DNA of 64,000 bases. Origin: Acidilutibacter cellobiosedens. Lineage in GTDB: Bacteria; Bacillota; Clostridia; Tissierellales; Acidilutibacteraceae. Each line of letters starts with the position of its first letter. Positions within the stretch are counted from its first letter, which is position 1. Shown here piece by piece: positions 1 through 8,779 of the stretch. The stretch is taken from positions 3,620,501 to 3,684,500 of the forward strand of contig NZ_CP035282.1 of assembly GCF_004103715.1 (NCBI RefSeq), written 5' to 3'. The notes below the pieces were generated by a model. The model worked only from the letters and a program-made list of their open reading frames with translations, had not been told where the DNA came from and made no database searches. A program made the position numbers and the translations under genes.

Positions 1-2
1 AT

Positions 3-932
3 CTCAACAATTATCCTAACAGCTTCATAGTCATATCTCACGATACGATTTTTCTCAACAATATAACAAATGTAATATTTAATATTGAATTTGGATATTT
101 AAAAAGATACCCTGGAAATTATAAAAAATTTCTAATGCTGAAAGATGAAGAAACCAAAAGATATACAGACATGTATAACAGACAACAAAAAGAAATAAAT
201 AAGATGGAGGAATTCATAAATAAAAATATCGTCAGAGCATCAACTACTAAACGAGCTCAAAGCAGAAGAAAACAGTTGGAAAAGATGGAGAAGATAGAAA
301 AACCTTTGAAAATTTCAAAACCCCATTTCAACTTTCAGGAAGCAAGAAATTCCGGAGAATTGGTCTTTAGATGTACTAACATGAACATAGGATATTACTA
401 TCCTATTATTAAAAATCTAAATCTCAAGATAATGAGAGGAAACAAAATTGCTGTTGTAGGATGTAACGGTATCGGAAAATCAACTTTACTAAAAACAATC
501 ATGGGAATAATCCCTCCCCTAACAGGAAAAATAGATATGGGAAACTATCTTTACCCCGTATACTTTGAACAGGAAACAAAGTCCACGAACTATACTCCTT
601 TAGAAGAAATATGGAAGGACTTCCCTCAAAAAAAACAGCAAGAAATAAGAGGAGTCTTGGCTCAATGCGGTTTAAGACAGGAACATATTCTGCAAAAAAT
701 TTCATCTTTAAGCGGTGGAGAACAATCAAAGGTAAGACTATGCAAATCAATGATGACTCCCAGTAATTGGCTTTTATTAGATGAACCTACCAATCACCTC
801 GATTTGGATGCCAAAAATGCTCTAAAAGAAGCTCTAATCGATTATAAAGGAACTATACTTTTAGTTTGTCATGAAAAAGAATTCTTTGAAGATTGGGTAA
901 CGGATATATGGAATATGGAAAAATATATCTAA
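3..932 (+). CDS. ABC-F family ATPase, 5'-truncated by window edge
   Basis: C-terminal part of a ribosome-associated ABC-F ATPase (translation factor or antibiotic-resistance type). The reading frame is open to the left edge, so the gene starts before the window. The first visible residues include ISHDTIFL, the H-switch end of the first ABC domain. Next comes a charged, Lys/Glu/Arg-rich linker typical of the P-site tRNA interaction motif (about nt 135-310). The second ABC domain follows, with Walker A GCNGIGKST, signature LSGGEQ and Walker B LLLDEPTNHLD. There are no membrane segments, as expected for a soluble ABC-F. The gene stops just before a bidirectional hairpin. Whether it is a resistance type (Vga/Lsa/OptrA-like) or a housekeeping type cannot be decided from the fragment. 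Confidence 0.9.
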   Translation, partial: LNNYPNSFIVISHDTIFLNNITNVIFNIEFGYLKRYPGNYKKFLMLKDEETKRYTDMYNRQQKEINKMEEFINKNIVRASTTKRAQSRRKQLEKMEKIEKPLKISKPHFNFQEARNSGELVFRCTNMNIGYYYPIIKNLNLKIMRGNKIAVVGCNGIGKSTLLKTIMGIIPPLTGKIDMGNYLYPVYFEQETKSTNYTPLEEIWKDFPQKKQQEIRGVLAQCGLRQEHILQKISSLSGGEQSKVRLCKSMMTPSNWLLLDEPTNHLDLDAKNALKEALIDYKGTILLVCHEKEFFEDWVTDIWNMEKYI

Positions 933-935
933 AAA

Positions 936-971
936 TTTGGCTAACTTATAAATATTTATAAGTTAGCCAAA
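936..971. terminator. Bidirectional terminator hairpin
   Basis: A perfect 16-bp inverted repeat (arms 936-951 and 956-971, 4-nt loop) lies between the convergent ABC-F gene and the P1 peptidase gene. The arms begin and end in A/T runs, so it can terminate from both sides. Confidence 0.8.
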
Positions 972-980
972 TAAATATAT

Positions 981-2027
981 TTATAAATATTCATCAAATT
1001 CCTTTAAACTTCTCCTTATATTGCCTTTATACCCTCTTACACTGTGGGCAGTAATCATAGAATTCAATATCGCCTCTTCACATGCTTCTGCCACCGCTCT
1101 AAAGGCCAAATCAATTTTGTTTTCTTTTATCATCTTTATGTTAAATATATCATCTCTCTCATCACTATTTATAATATTTGCCGTTGAAAATCCAACGACA
1201 ATTTCTCCGCTGCCATTTCCCATATAAGATCCTAGCTTTGATAATCCTATACTGGTCCTTTTGCATATCCTTTTTAATTGTCTGCTGGATACAGGTAAAT
1301 CTGTAGCTACAATCATTATTATTGAGCCTTTATCCATTTCTTCCTCCATTGCCATTTTATACGATATCTTTTTTCCAATATTATTGCCATTTATAATAAA
1401 ATCCTCAAGAAGTCCGTAATTGGATTGTACCAATACTCCTACAGTATATTTTTTCCCGTCTAAATCTATGGTTCTGGATGCAGAGCCTATTCCTCCTTTT
1501 AACTGATGACAACTCGTCCCTTTTCCTGCTCCTACATCTCCTTCTTCAAAATCTTCACAGGCAGAATTTATTGCCTCAAACACATGATTCTTATTTACTG
1601 CCCTGTTTCTTATATCATTTAATCCCGAATCGTTACATTCACATATTATCGGATTTATAGATTCAATTATAGTCCCATCTTTTTTACACTCTTGAATCAT
1701 ATATTCTACAATCCCATCATAAACAATTCCCACATTCAATGTATTTGTCAATGCTATGGGAGTCTCCAAAGTCCCCAGCTCATCTATCTGGATAAGCCCT
1801 GTGGTCTTTCCGAAACCGTTAAAAACATAAGCTGCAGCAATTAATTTATTTTTAAATATATTTTTCTCAGATAGTATTACTACAGTAACACCTGTTTTAT
1901 TCCTATCGTCATCTATAGTACAATGCCCCACCTTTACCCCTTTTACATCTGTTATCTTATTTAATTTTCCTTTAGCTAAATTGCCCATTTTTATATTATA
2001 ATCTTCTATTCTTTTTTGCTCTGACAT
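981..2027 (-). CDS. P1 family (S58, DmpA-like) aminopeptidase
   Basis: 348 aa, the full length for the DmpA/BapA family of self-processing N-terminal-nucleophile aminopeptidases, which release N-terminal residues from small peptides or amides and include beta-peptidases. Seen: the early DVKGVKVGH block, the conserved KGGIGSASR block (about residue 177), and GSIIMIVATDLP, whose G234-S235 is the probable autocleavage site exposing the catalytic Ser. GNGSGE..VGFSTAN follows near the C terminus. The ATG is preceded by GGGGG at good spacing. It lies about 110 bp downstream of the sugar-PTS operon on the same strand and may be read as its last gene or independently. No signal peptide, so cytoplasmic. 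Substrate cannot be inferred. Confidence 0.88.
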   Translation of the reverse strand: MSEQKRIEDYNIKMGNLAKGKLNKITDVKGVKVGHCTIDDDRNKTGVTVVILSEKNIFKNKLIAAAYVFNGFGKTTGLIQIDELGTLETPIALTNTLNVGIVYDGIVEYMIQECKKDGTIIESINPIICECNDSGLNDIRNRAVNKNHVFEAINSACEDFEEGDVGAGKGTSCHQLKGGIGSASRTIDLDGKKYTVGVLVQSNYGLLEDFIINGNNIGKKISYKMAMEEEMDKGSIIMIVATDLPVSSRQLKRICKRTSIGLSKLGSYMGNGSGEIVVGFSTANIINSDERDDIFNIKMIKENKIDLAFRAVAEACEEAILNSMITAHSVRGYKGNIRRSLKEFDEYL

Positions 2028-2139
2028 TTATAATTCCCCCTTTTATGTGAAAATTTCCCTATTCTTTATAAAAAAACTGATGTACTATAAGACATTTAAC
2101 TTATTATACACCAGTTCTTCACAATATAAAAATTTATAT

Positions 2140-3393
2140 TTACCAATTTTCAAGAAGGTATTTTTCAGCTTCCGGACACCAGAGCCCTCTGTTTTCCACA
2201 ACTATTTCAGCAAGTTTCGCAAATCGTAGATCCTTTTCACCTTTCCTTTTGAAGTCATCAATTGCAGTAAGTTCCATATTTATATGAGTATATATAAGTT
2301 TTTTACCCCCGGGTATTTTGGGAAGATTAAGTACCGTTTCGGGAACACAGCTCATTCCTCCTACATGAGTTATCATAACAGCAGGGTTTATTCTGCCTTC
2401 TTCAGTGAGTCTCAAGGATTCTACCAAATCGTCAGTATTGCCTCCGGTCGTTCCCATTACATGAACGGAAGCATAATGTACATTATAATAATTCAATTCT
2501 CCGGAAAACTTAGTATCTGTAGGACCTGCAAAGAAATTCATGCACCCATCCCTTCCGAGGATATTACTAGCCTGTTCTACAACTTGTTTTACAGGAGTAA
2601 ATACAAATACATCGTCAAATCCCTTCCCACCAGTAAATAACCTTAAATATTCTGATGGATTATCCTTTTCCTTTATATTTACAAATATCAGCTCTACGCC
2701 TGATTTTTTAGATACATTATCGGTAAATATATTTCTGGCCCTATTTAATCTATCCTCATCTACATCTGTTATAACTAATTTCCTAGGCTTTCTTTCGCCG
2801 TGCAGTGCATAGTCTACAGCTCCGAGTCCCATGGGGCCAGCTGCTGCCAGGAATGCCATGTTTCCGCCCTCAACTATTCCCATATTATGCTTATAAACCC
2901 CCATAGTCGTATGATAACAAGCATGAAACGCTCCTATTATACATGACATGGGTTCTGCCAGTGATGCCTCATAATATGCCTCTCCCTTATAATTTAAAAG
3001 ACATCCTAGCTCCATTACTTCATTAGGAATTATATTATAAGTTGCATCTCCTCCACAGTACATATAAGAATATCCCGGAGACCACATAGTACCTTTATAA
3101 TTTAAGGCAGGCTGAATTGCGAATTTCTCACCTTCCTTAAACTGCTCCTTCCATTTACTCCCCACTTTTACTATATTGCCTGAAAATTCATGGCCTATTA
3201 TTATAGGATTTATATCAACATCCTTTGGAACCCTTTTATGCTCCTTTCCCAGTATGGCTGCCTTATATGTAGACATGCACACACTGTCTGAAATATTCTC
3301 TACAAGTATTTCATCATCTTTTATTTCGGGAAGTTCAAATTCCTCTACCCTCAAATCATTTTTGCCGTACATCCTTACGCCCTTAGTCTTCAT
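2140..3393 (-). CDS. Zinc-type alcohol dehydrogenase, L-sorbose-1-phosphate reductase-like
   Basis: 417 aa member of the medium-chain dehydrogenase family. The N-terminal block (KTKGVRMYGKNDLRVEEF, then DSVCMSTYKAA and IIGHEFSG) is the pattern of L-sorbose-1-phosphate reductases (SorE). Those enzymes convert a ketose 1-phosphate to a hexitol phosphate with NAD(P)H, or the reverse. C39 and the GHE triad (about 67-69) are the expected metal and active-site residues. A nucleotide-binding stretch (AAAGPMGLGAVDYA) lies near residue 187. The insert around 100-130 is also typical of this group. It is the terminal enzyme gene of the PTS operon, 80 bp after the kinase. GGAGG precedes the ATG. The true sugar is unknown; an alternative is a hexitol-phosphate dehydrogenase acting in the oxidative direction. 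Confidence 0.8.
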   Translation of the reverse strand: MKTKGVRMYGKNDLRVEEFELPEIKDDEILVENISDSVCMSTYKAAILGKEHKRVPKDVDINPIIIGHEFSGNIVKVGSKWKEQFKEGEKFAIQPALNYKGTMWSPGYSYMYCGGDATYNIIPNEVMELGCLLNYKGEAYYEASLAEPMSCIIGAFHACYHTTMGVYKHNMGIVEGGNMAFLAAAGPMGLGAVDYALHGERKPRKLVITDVDEDRLNRARNIFTDNVSKKSGVELIFVNIKEKDNPSEYLRLFTGGKGFDDVFVFTPVKQVVEQASNILGRDGCMNFFAGPTDTKFSGELNYYNVHYASVHVMGTTGGNTDDLVESLRLTEEGRINPAVMITHVGGMSCVPETVLNLPKIPGGKKLIYTHINMELTAIDDFKRKGEKDLRFAKLAEIVVENRGLWCPEAEKYLLENW

Positions 3394-3473
3394 ATCCTAA
3401 CGCCTCCATAATCTATTTTCTATTATGTCAATATAACTTTAATTTAAAATTCAGCTATACAGGCTTAATATAG

Positions 3474-4406
3474 CTATTTTATATAATTTAGTTTTATCCG
3501 GTTTTCAATAGATACTATTCTATCAAAGTTAGGCATCTGAGTGCCTGAAGTAGTTACCTTGGCTGTAGCAGCTGCCATAGAATAAGCTGCTGCTTTCTCA
3601 AAATTCATTCCCGTATCAAGTGCATAAGCCAAAGCTGCGACCATTGAATCTCCCGCTCCTACAGTACTTTTCACATCAACTTTTATGCCTACGGCATGGA
3701 TTGCACAATCCTTTTTTATAAATAATGCCCCTTTAAACCCCATGGACAATACCACAATCTCAACCCCAAGTTTCAAAATCTCTCTGGACACCAAAACCAT
3801 ATCATTTATATTCGCAATTTCCCTTCCAATTAGTCCTTGAAGCTCATCTATGTTAGGCTTCATAAGATATGGAGATGCTTTTATCCCTTCCTTCAGAAGT
3901 TCCCCATCACAGTCGAGTATCGTTCTAACCCCAAACTTTCTTGATATATTAATCCACCTTCTGTATATATCCTTCGGTACATCATTTGGTACACTTCCGG
4001 ACAGTACCAGCAACGTATTTTTATCAATACCTTTAAAAATCTTCTCTTCCAGTTCTTTAATTTTATTATATGAAATATTCACTCCCGGTTCGTTTATATC
4101 GGTATTTGTATGATTTAAACTATCTATAACCTTTATATTTGTTCTTGTCTCGCCTTCTGTAAATATAAAATCATTTTCAATACCGCACCTGTCAAGATAA
4201 CCTTTAATATACCTTCCGTTTCCTCCCGGCAGAATTCCAAAAGCTTTGGTTTTTCCTCCCAATGTCTTGACCATTTTTGAAACATTTATTCCTTTTCCCC
4301 CTGCATCTATCCTTATGGATGAAGCCCTGTTTACAGAACCTATTCTAAAATTATTAACTTCAATGGTTTTGTCCAGGGCCGGATTTAAAGTTACAGTCCA
4401 TATCAT
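3474..4406 (-). CDS. PfkB-family sugar-phosphate kinase (1-phosphofructokinase/LacC type)
   Basis: 310 aa, normal for FruK/LacC. It phosphorylates a ketohexose monophosphate to the bisphosphate. Seen: the N-terminal TVTLNPALD block, GGKGINVSKM, and the C-terminal GAGDSMVAALAYA with the catalytic Asp. The start ATG directly follows the stop codon of the EIIA gene with no spacer, and its ribosome site GGAGGG lies inside that gene, which implies translational coupling. The context (mannitol-type PTS plus SorE-like dehydrogenase) suggests it acts on the keto-phosphate made in the operon. Fructose-1-phosphate, tagatose-6-phosphate and sorbose/psicose phosphates are all possible substrates. Confidence 0.85.
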   Translation of the reverse strand: MIWTVTLNPALDKTIEVNNFRIGSVNRASSIRIDAGGKGINVSKMVKTLGGKTKAFGILPGGNGRYIKGYLDRCGIENDFIFTEGETRTNIKVIDSLNHTNTDINEPGVNISYNKIKELEEKIFKGIDKNTLLVLSGSVPNDVPKDIYRRWINISRKFGVRTILDCDGELLKEGIKASPYLMKPNIDELQGLIGREIANINDMVLVSREILKLGVEIVVLSMGFKGALFIKKDCAIHAVGIKVDVKSTVGAGDSMVAALAYALDTGMNFEKAAAYSMAAATAKVTTSGTQMPNFDRIVSIENRIKLNYIK

Positions 4407-4847
4407 TTATTCTTCACCCTCCATAAGTATTTTTATAACCTCTTTTTTTGTTTTTACATATTTAAGCTTATTGACATTTTCTTCATATTGGCATACGATT
4501 GCAATACTTGAAAGTATATCTACATGCTCATCATTTTTGCCGGCAATTCCTATAACTATATAAGCAATATTATTTCTTCCAAAGTCAATTCCTTCAGGAT
4601 ATTGTATAACCACTATTCCCGATTTGTTTATATACTTTTTATATTCGGGCATTCCATGAGGTATAGCTACACCGTTTCCAATATATGAAGAAATATTATT
4701 TTCCCTTTTTATCATACCTTCTATATATTCCCTTTGAACATATCCATTTTTAACCAAAAGCTTTCCTGCCCTTTTAATTGCCTCATCTCTACTTTCACAT
4801 TCAAGGCCAATCAGGACGTTATTTTCATTTAAAATAAACTTATTCAT
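4407..4847 (-). CDS. PTS EIIA component, mannitol/fructose type
   Basis: 146 aa single-domain EIIA that passes phosphate from HPr to the EIIB domain of the EIICB protein upstream in the operon. The motif GVAIPHGMPE holds the phosphorylatable His (His64 counted from this start). A TTG at 4850 would add one residue, but the ATG at 4847 has the better spacing to GGGAGGA and overlaps the regulator stop as TGATG, indicating coupled translation. It corresponds to MtlF or the detached IIA of MtlA. It lies between the activator and the kinase. Confidence 0.88.
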   Translation of the reverse strand: MNKFILNENNVLIGLECESRDEAIKRAGKLLVKNGYVQREYIEGMIKRENNISSYIGNGVAIPHGMPEYKKYINKSGIVVIQYPEGIDFGRNNIAYIVIGIAGKNDEHVDILSSIAIVCQYEENVNKLKYVKTKKEVIKILMEGEE

Positions 4848-6895
4848 CAATATTCCTCCCTGTTAAGTATGTGCACAAGTTCCGTCCTTATATCTTTGAT
4901 ATTTCCAAGCCTCAATAGTCTAATAAATCTTTTGCCTTCCACCAACGATATGCTTATCTTACCTAAAAGTTCGAGTATATAATTACTTTCATTCTTCCTT
5001 GCAAACATTACGAAAAAGGTATCCACGTCTTCAAATGAAAATCCAATGCTTTTCATTTCAATTGGATTTTGCAGTCTATATGCCCCCACAAAAGGAATTT
5101 CTATTTCTTCTGCCCTTATATGAATCAATGCCACATGACTTCCCGGTATCACTACATTGCCTTGTTCTTCCCTTTCGTTAATCAGATATTCTACTTTTTC
5201 TTTATCATCAATCTTATTTAATTCATATATATCATTTACAACTTTTTTAATAACAGATTGTAAATTTTCCACATCCAAGTTTTTGAGTTGAAAATTCTTT
5301 AACATATTATCTGCAATTTCAAAATCCTTTTCAGAACCTTCCATACCTTTCATATTAGTATTTCTAATTATATCAGGGCCAGGCCATCTTGATTTATTTA
5401 AAATTATTTTATCCCTTATTTTTTCAATATCTTTATCAGGTAAAAATGGAGAAACTGTTATTATATTTTTATCTGAATTATTATTAACTTTTATGGTTGA
5501 CAGTAATAAGTCGTATCCATCCTCTATTTTCTTGTTCATATCCTTCAAAGAGCAAATATCTATTATCTCAAACTCCGGAAAAATTCTTTTTAGTTTGCTG
5601 TGTAATATATTGGCTGTGCTAATACCATTAGAACAAATTATCAGCACTCTCAATTCCCTATTTAATAAATTTTGCCTTTCAATGGCAGCCCCAATATGCA
5701 TTGTTATATACCCTACTTCACTATACGGAATAGAAAGATTATACTTTGAAAATACAATTTTACAAGCATAGTCTACTGCCTCAAATAAGCCTATATAATA
5801 TTCTTTTATTTGATCTATAATAGGATTTCTCAACTGAAGCCCCATAGTCAACCTGTAAAATGCAGGACTAAAATGTTGGATTAACCCCACCATAAGTTGG
5901 TGATCAAGATTTATTTTTATGTTTAATTTTTTACTTGCTTCATAAACAACTTCCCTGACAGCATCCTCCATATCAATTCCTATAGCTTCAAATTTTCTAT
6001 CATCCTTGTATATATATTTACCTCCATTCAGATGAATTGAAATATATGCCAGTTCACTATCAGAAAGTGCAACGCCATTTTCTTTAAATATTCTATCAAT
6101 ATCTTTTATAAATGAAAATTCCTTTGAAGACAATATATCCGAAACAAGATAATTAGGGAGTTTTATTGATGATCCGCTTTGGGTTCTTTTAACGGATAGG
6201 AGTATGTGTATAAATGCTCCAAAATATGCTTCATCACCGATATTCAAAAAATTACATTTCTCCAGTTTTTTAAGTAGTTTTCTTGATAAATTTATAATTT
6301 CGTCACCAAATGATAATCTAAAAAAAGCAGATACAGAATACTTATTTGATTCCTTATAGAGAAAATTTAATAGATCATTCATAGATTCATAACTGTATAA
6401 CAATTCCACAAAAGCATTCCTTTTGTTCCATTCGGTTCCTTCAATAACAAGCCCTCTACCTCTTTTCCTTATAAGATTAAGGTCTCTAACTTTAAGCCAC
6501 TTTTCCACTTTATCAAGATATAGGCTTATCGTTCCTTCGACAACATTAAATTGATAACTAAAATATGCAGATTTTAGGGGCTCATTAGACAACAAAAGTT
6601 GTGCTGTCATAAACGTTTGCCTCTGCTCAGGGGTTAGCATCCACAGATAAGGAATTCCGCTGAACTGCTCATGGATTTTATCTATACTTTTTCTGTCTCC
6701 GTTTAGATTCAATCTTCCTCCGACTTCTGAAATCCTTAATTTATACTGCTTAAGACAGCTATTTATAGCAGATATCTCTCTTCTGGTTGTTCTTGAGCTC
6801 ACATTCATTTGCAGAGAAAGCTCTTCAATGGATGCAGACTCATTATCAATTAGTCTATTTAGTATAAATTTTTGCCGTGCTGTTAAAACGTTCAC
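4847..6895 (-). CDS. PRD-containing transcriptional activator, MtlR-like
   Basis: 682 aa, the length of Gram-positive MtlR/LicR activators. Order seen: winged HTH (about 5-60, SSRTTRREI), a middle helical region, PRD1 (about 190-290), PRD2 (about 305-405, with TMHIGAAIERQ), an EIIB-like domain with Cys421 in CSNGISTANIL, and an EIIA-like domain (about 535-680, SHVALIHI with its His). Phosphorylation of these sites by HPr and the PTS normally sets activity according to glucose and inducer. The start is GTG with a GGTGGTG-type ribosome site. It lies between the EIICB and EIIA genes, so it probably activates its own operon, perhaps at the inverted repeat at 8422-8442. Confidence 0.88.
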   Translation of the reverse strand: MNVLTARQKFILNRLIDNESASIEELSLQMNVSSRTTRREISAINSCLKQYKLRISEVGGRLNLNGDRKSIDKIHEQFSGIPYLWMLTPEQRQTFMTAQLLLSNEPLKSAYFSYQFNVVEGTISLYLDKVEKWLKVRDLNLIRKRGRGLVIEGTEWNKRNAFVELLYSYESMNDLLNFLYKESNKYSVSAFFRLSFGDEIINLSRKLLKKLEKCNFLNIGDEAYFGAFIHILLSVKRTQSGSSIKLPNYLVSDILSSKEFSFIKDIDRIFKENGVALSDSELAYISIHLNGGKYIYKDDRKFEAIGIDMEDAVREVVYEASKKLNIKINLDHQLMVGLIQHFSPAFYRLTMGLQLRNPIIDQIKEYYIGLFEAVDYACKIVFSKYNLSIPYSEVGYITMHIGAAIERQNLLNRELRVLIICSNGISTANILHSKLKRIFPEFEIIDICSLKDMNKKIEDGYDLLLSTIKVNNNSDKNIITVSPFLPDKDIEKIRDKIILNKSRWPGPDIIRNTNMKGMEGSEKDFEIADNMLKNFQLKNLDVENLQSVIKKVVNDIYELNKIDDKEKVEYLINEREEQGNVVIPGSHVALIHIRAEEIEIPFVGAYRLQNPIEMKSIGFSFEDVDTFFVMFARKNESNYILELLGKISISLVEGKRFIRLLRLGNIKDIRTELVHILNREEY

Positions 6896-6973
6896 ATTAT
6901 CACCACCATCTTAAAACATATATAACTATCTACTATAAATTCTGATGTAAAACCTGCATATAATCTTTTATAA

Positions 6974-8386
6974 TTACTTTTTTAGACTGTTAATATATTT
7001 ATCATATATTGTACTGTCAAGGAAATTATCTACGGCTATTATCTGAGCATTCGGTACAACCTGAGATGCTCTTTCAGATAAGCTTTCCTGTGTAAATATT
7101 ACATCTGCATTCCTCGGTATCTGGTTCACTGCAGAGTGCTTAACATCAATCTGGAATCCTGATTCTTTTATCTTCTTTTTTAATATTGATTCTCCCATTG
7201 CTGATGAACCCATTCCTGCTTCACAGGCAAAAACTATAAGTTTAGGTATATTAACTTTTACTTTTTGTCCTTTACTCTCGGCTTTCATAACTTTTACCAT
7301 ATTTTGGGCATCATTTAGAAATTCATCATTGATACCGGATTTATCCTTTTTTATTATAACTGAAGCAATCATAAATGATACTGCAGCTCCTACTGCAATT
7401 CCAATCAATACAGGAATCAAACCACCTTTTGGAGCCATAGCCATTTCTGCAAATATACTTCCAGGTGAAGGTGTAGCTACAAGACCTGCATTAAAAAGTA
7501 CAAACATAAAATCCGCAGCCATTCCTCCCCCTATTGCTGCCAGTATAATTAAAGGTTTCATGAGTATATATGGAAAATATATTTCGTGAATCCCACCAAG
7601 AAACTGAATTATAATAGCACCAGGCGCCGACTGTTTTGCCGAGCCTTTACCATAAAGCCAGTAAGCTGTCAGGATTCCAAGTCCGGGACCTGGATTTGTT
7701 TCAAGAAGAAAGAATATCGATTTCCCTATTTCTTTAACTTGTTGTATCCCCAGAGGTGAAAGTATCCCATGGTTAATAGCATTATTTAAAAATAATACTT
7801 TACCCGGCTCAATAACTATTGAAATTAAGGGAAGCAAACCCGCATTTGTTACCATTTTTGCAAATGATCCTAATGCATTGGAAAACCCTTGGACAATAGG
7901 TTCAATTATCGTATATGCAAGTAATGCAAGGATTGCTCCAAGTATCCCTGATGAAAAATTATTGATGAGCATTTCAAACCCTGTAGGAATTTTATTCTCT
8001 ATCAGCTCATCAAATTTCTTGATAAGCCATCCTCCAAGAGGACCCATTATCATAGCACCAAGAAACATCGGAATAGAAGAACCAACAATAATACCGATAG
8101 TTGCCACTGCCCCTACTACTCCTCCTCTTACTCCATAAATCTGTTTACCTCCTGTATAACCGATTAAAATAGGAAGCAGGTAATTTAGCATAGGATCTAC
8201 TAATTTGCTTAAATATTCATTTGGAATCCAACCGGTTGAAATAAAGAATGCAGTTATAAGACCCCATGCAATAAATGCCCCTATATTGGGAATAACCATA
8301 CCTGCCAGAAAGCCACCAAACTTTTGCAGCTTAGCTTTGCCTTTGGAATTTTTGCTTAATGCTGAATTGGTTTTTACAGTTTCCAT
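6974..8386 (-). CDS. PTS EIICB permease, mannitol type
   Basis: 470 aa MtlA-like transporter without the C-terminal IIA domain, which is supplied by the separate gene downstream. The IIC domain (about 20-340) has multiple hydrophobic helices and the conserved [20 protein letters not shown] and [18 protein letters not shown] blocks. The IIB domain begins near residue 380 with [13 protein letters not shown], and Cys388 is the phosphorylation site. Start: AGGAGG seven bases before the ATG. First gene of the operon. The family imports mannitol or related hexitols as the phosphate; there is no mtlD-type dehydrogenase in this operon, so another hexitol or ketose is possible. Confidence 0.9.
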   Translation of the reverse strand: METVKTNSALSKNSKGKAKLQKFGGFLAGMVIPNIGAFIAWGLITAFFISTGWIPNEYLSKLVDPMLNYLLPILIGYTGGKQIYGVRGGVVGAVATIGIIVGSSIPMFLGAMIMGPLGGWLIKKFDELIENKIPTGFEMLINNFSSGILGAILALLAYTIIEPIVQGFSNALGSFAKMVTNAGLLPLISIVIEPGKVLFLNNAINHGILSPLGIQQVKEIGKSIFFLLETNPGPGLGILTAYWLYGKGSAKQSAPGAIIIQFLGGIHEIYFPYILMKPLIILAAIGGGMAADFMFVLFNAGLVATPSPGSIFAEMAMAPKGGLIPVLIGIAVGAAVSFMIASVIIKKDKSGINDEFLNDAQNMVKVMKAESKGQKVKVNIPKLIVFACEAGMGSSAMGESILKKKIKESGFQIDVKHSAVNQIPRNADVIFTQESLSERASQVVPNAQIIAVDNFLDSTIYDKYINSLKK

Positions 8387-8410
8387 TAATATTCCTCCTT
8401 GTACAATATA

Positions 8411-8442
8411 GTTATAATCAAATTACAGTTTTCCACTGTAAT
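8411..8442 (-). promoter_or_regulatory. Promoter and likely operator of the mannitol-type operon
   Basis: On the minus strand TATAAC (8411-8416) is a reasonable -10, with no good -35 at the right distance. In that place is an inverted repeat ATTACAGT-N5-ACTGTAAT (8422-8442). A dyad covering the -35 region of a weak promoter is what an MtlR-type activator site looks like. Placement is seen; the binding protein is inferred. Confidence 0.45.
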
Positions 8443-8573
8443 AATTATCAATTTCTTAAATAATAATATAGTCTTCTTTTCTAATCATTAAATACATTTC
8501 TTTGGCTTCTCACCCTAGCCATAAAGCCAGTTTAATTTGGCCTGAACCATGAACAATATTGTATAATTAATTT

Positions 8574-8705
8574 ATGGATTTGGAGGTTGATGCAATTCCT
8601 CCTAGGACGCCTTTATGCGACTACCTGTAAAAAAGAGTATCTATCCATTCTCATAAGATTACATTATTTGGCTGGTTGAGGCCAGTTAACACTGGTTCCT
8701 CGTGT
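8574..8705 (+). ncRNA. Candidate IS110 bridge RNA
   Basis: IS110-group elements encode a bridge RNA in the non-coding region upstream of the transposase. Here TATAAT (8562-8567) is followed by two strong hairpins. The first is GGAGG(8582-8586)/CCTCC(8598-8602), with an inner TTG/CAA. The second is GAGG-CCAGT(8678-8686)/ACTGG(8691-8695)-TT-CCTC(8698-8701). About 75 nt of less paired sequence lies between them and could hold the target-binding loop. The second hairpin region is complementary to the outer left end (see findings). Extent and loop assignment are inference. Confidence 0.5.
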
Positions 8706-8779
8706 CACATGCAAGGTTGTGTACTTATTTGAGAAGGAATGGATTTCTAAATCCAAATACTTTATTTAGGAGGTTTCTT

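Noticed and set aside
8702-8779. N-terminal extension of the IS110 transposase
   Set aside because: The 26 extra codons lie in the structured leader and lack a ribosome site, while the ATG at 8780 has a perfect one.
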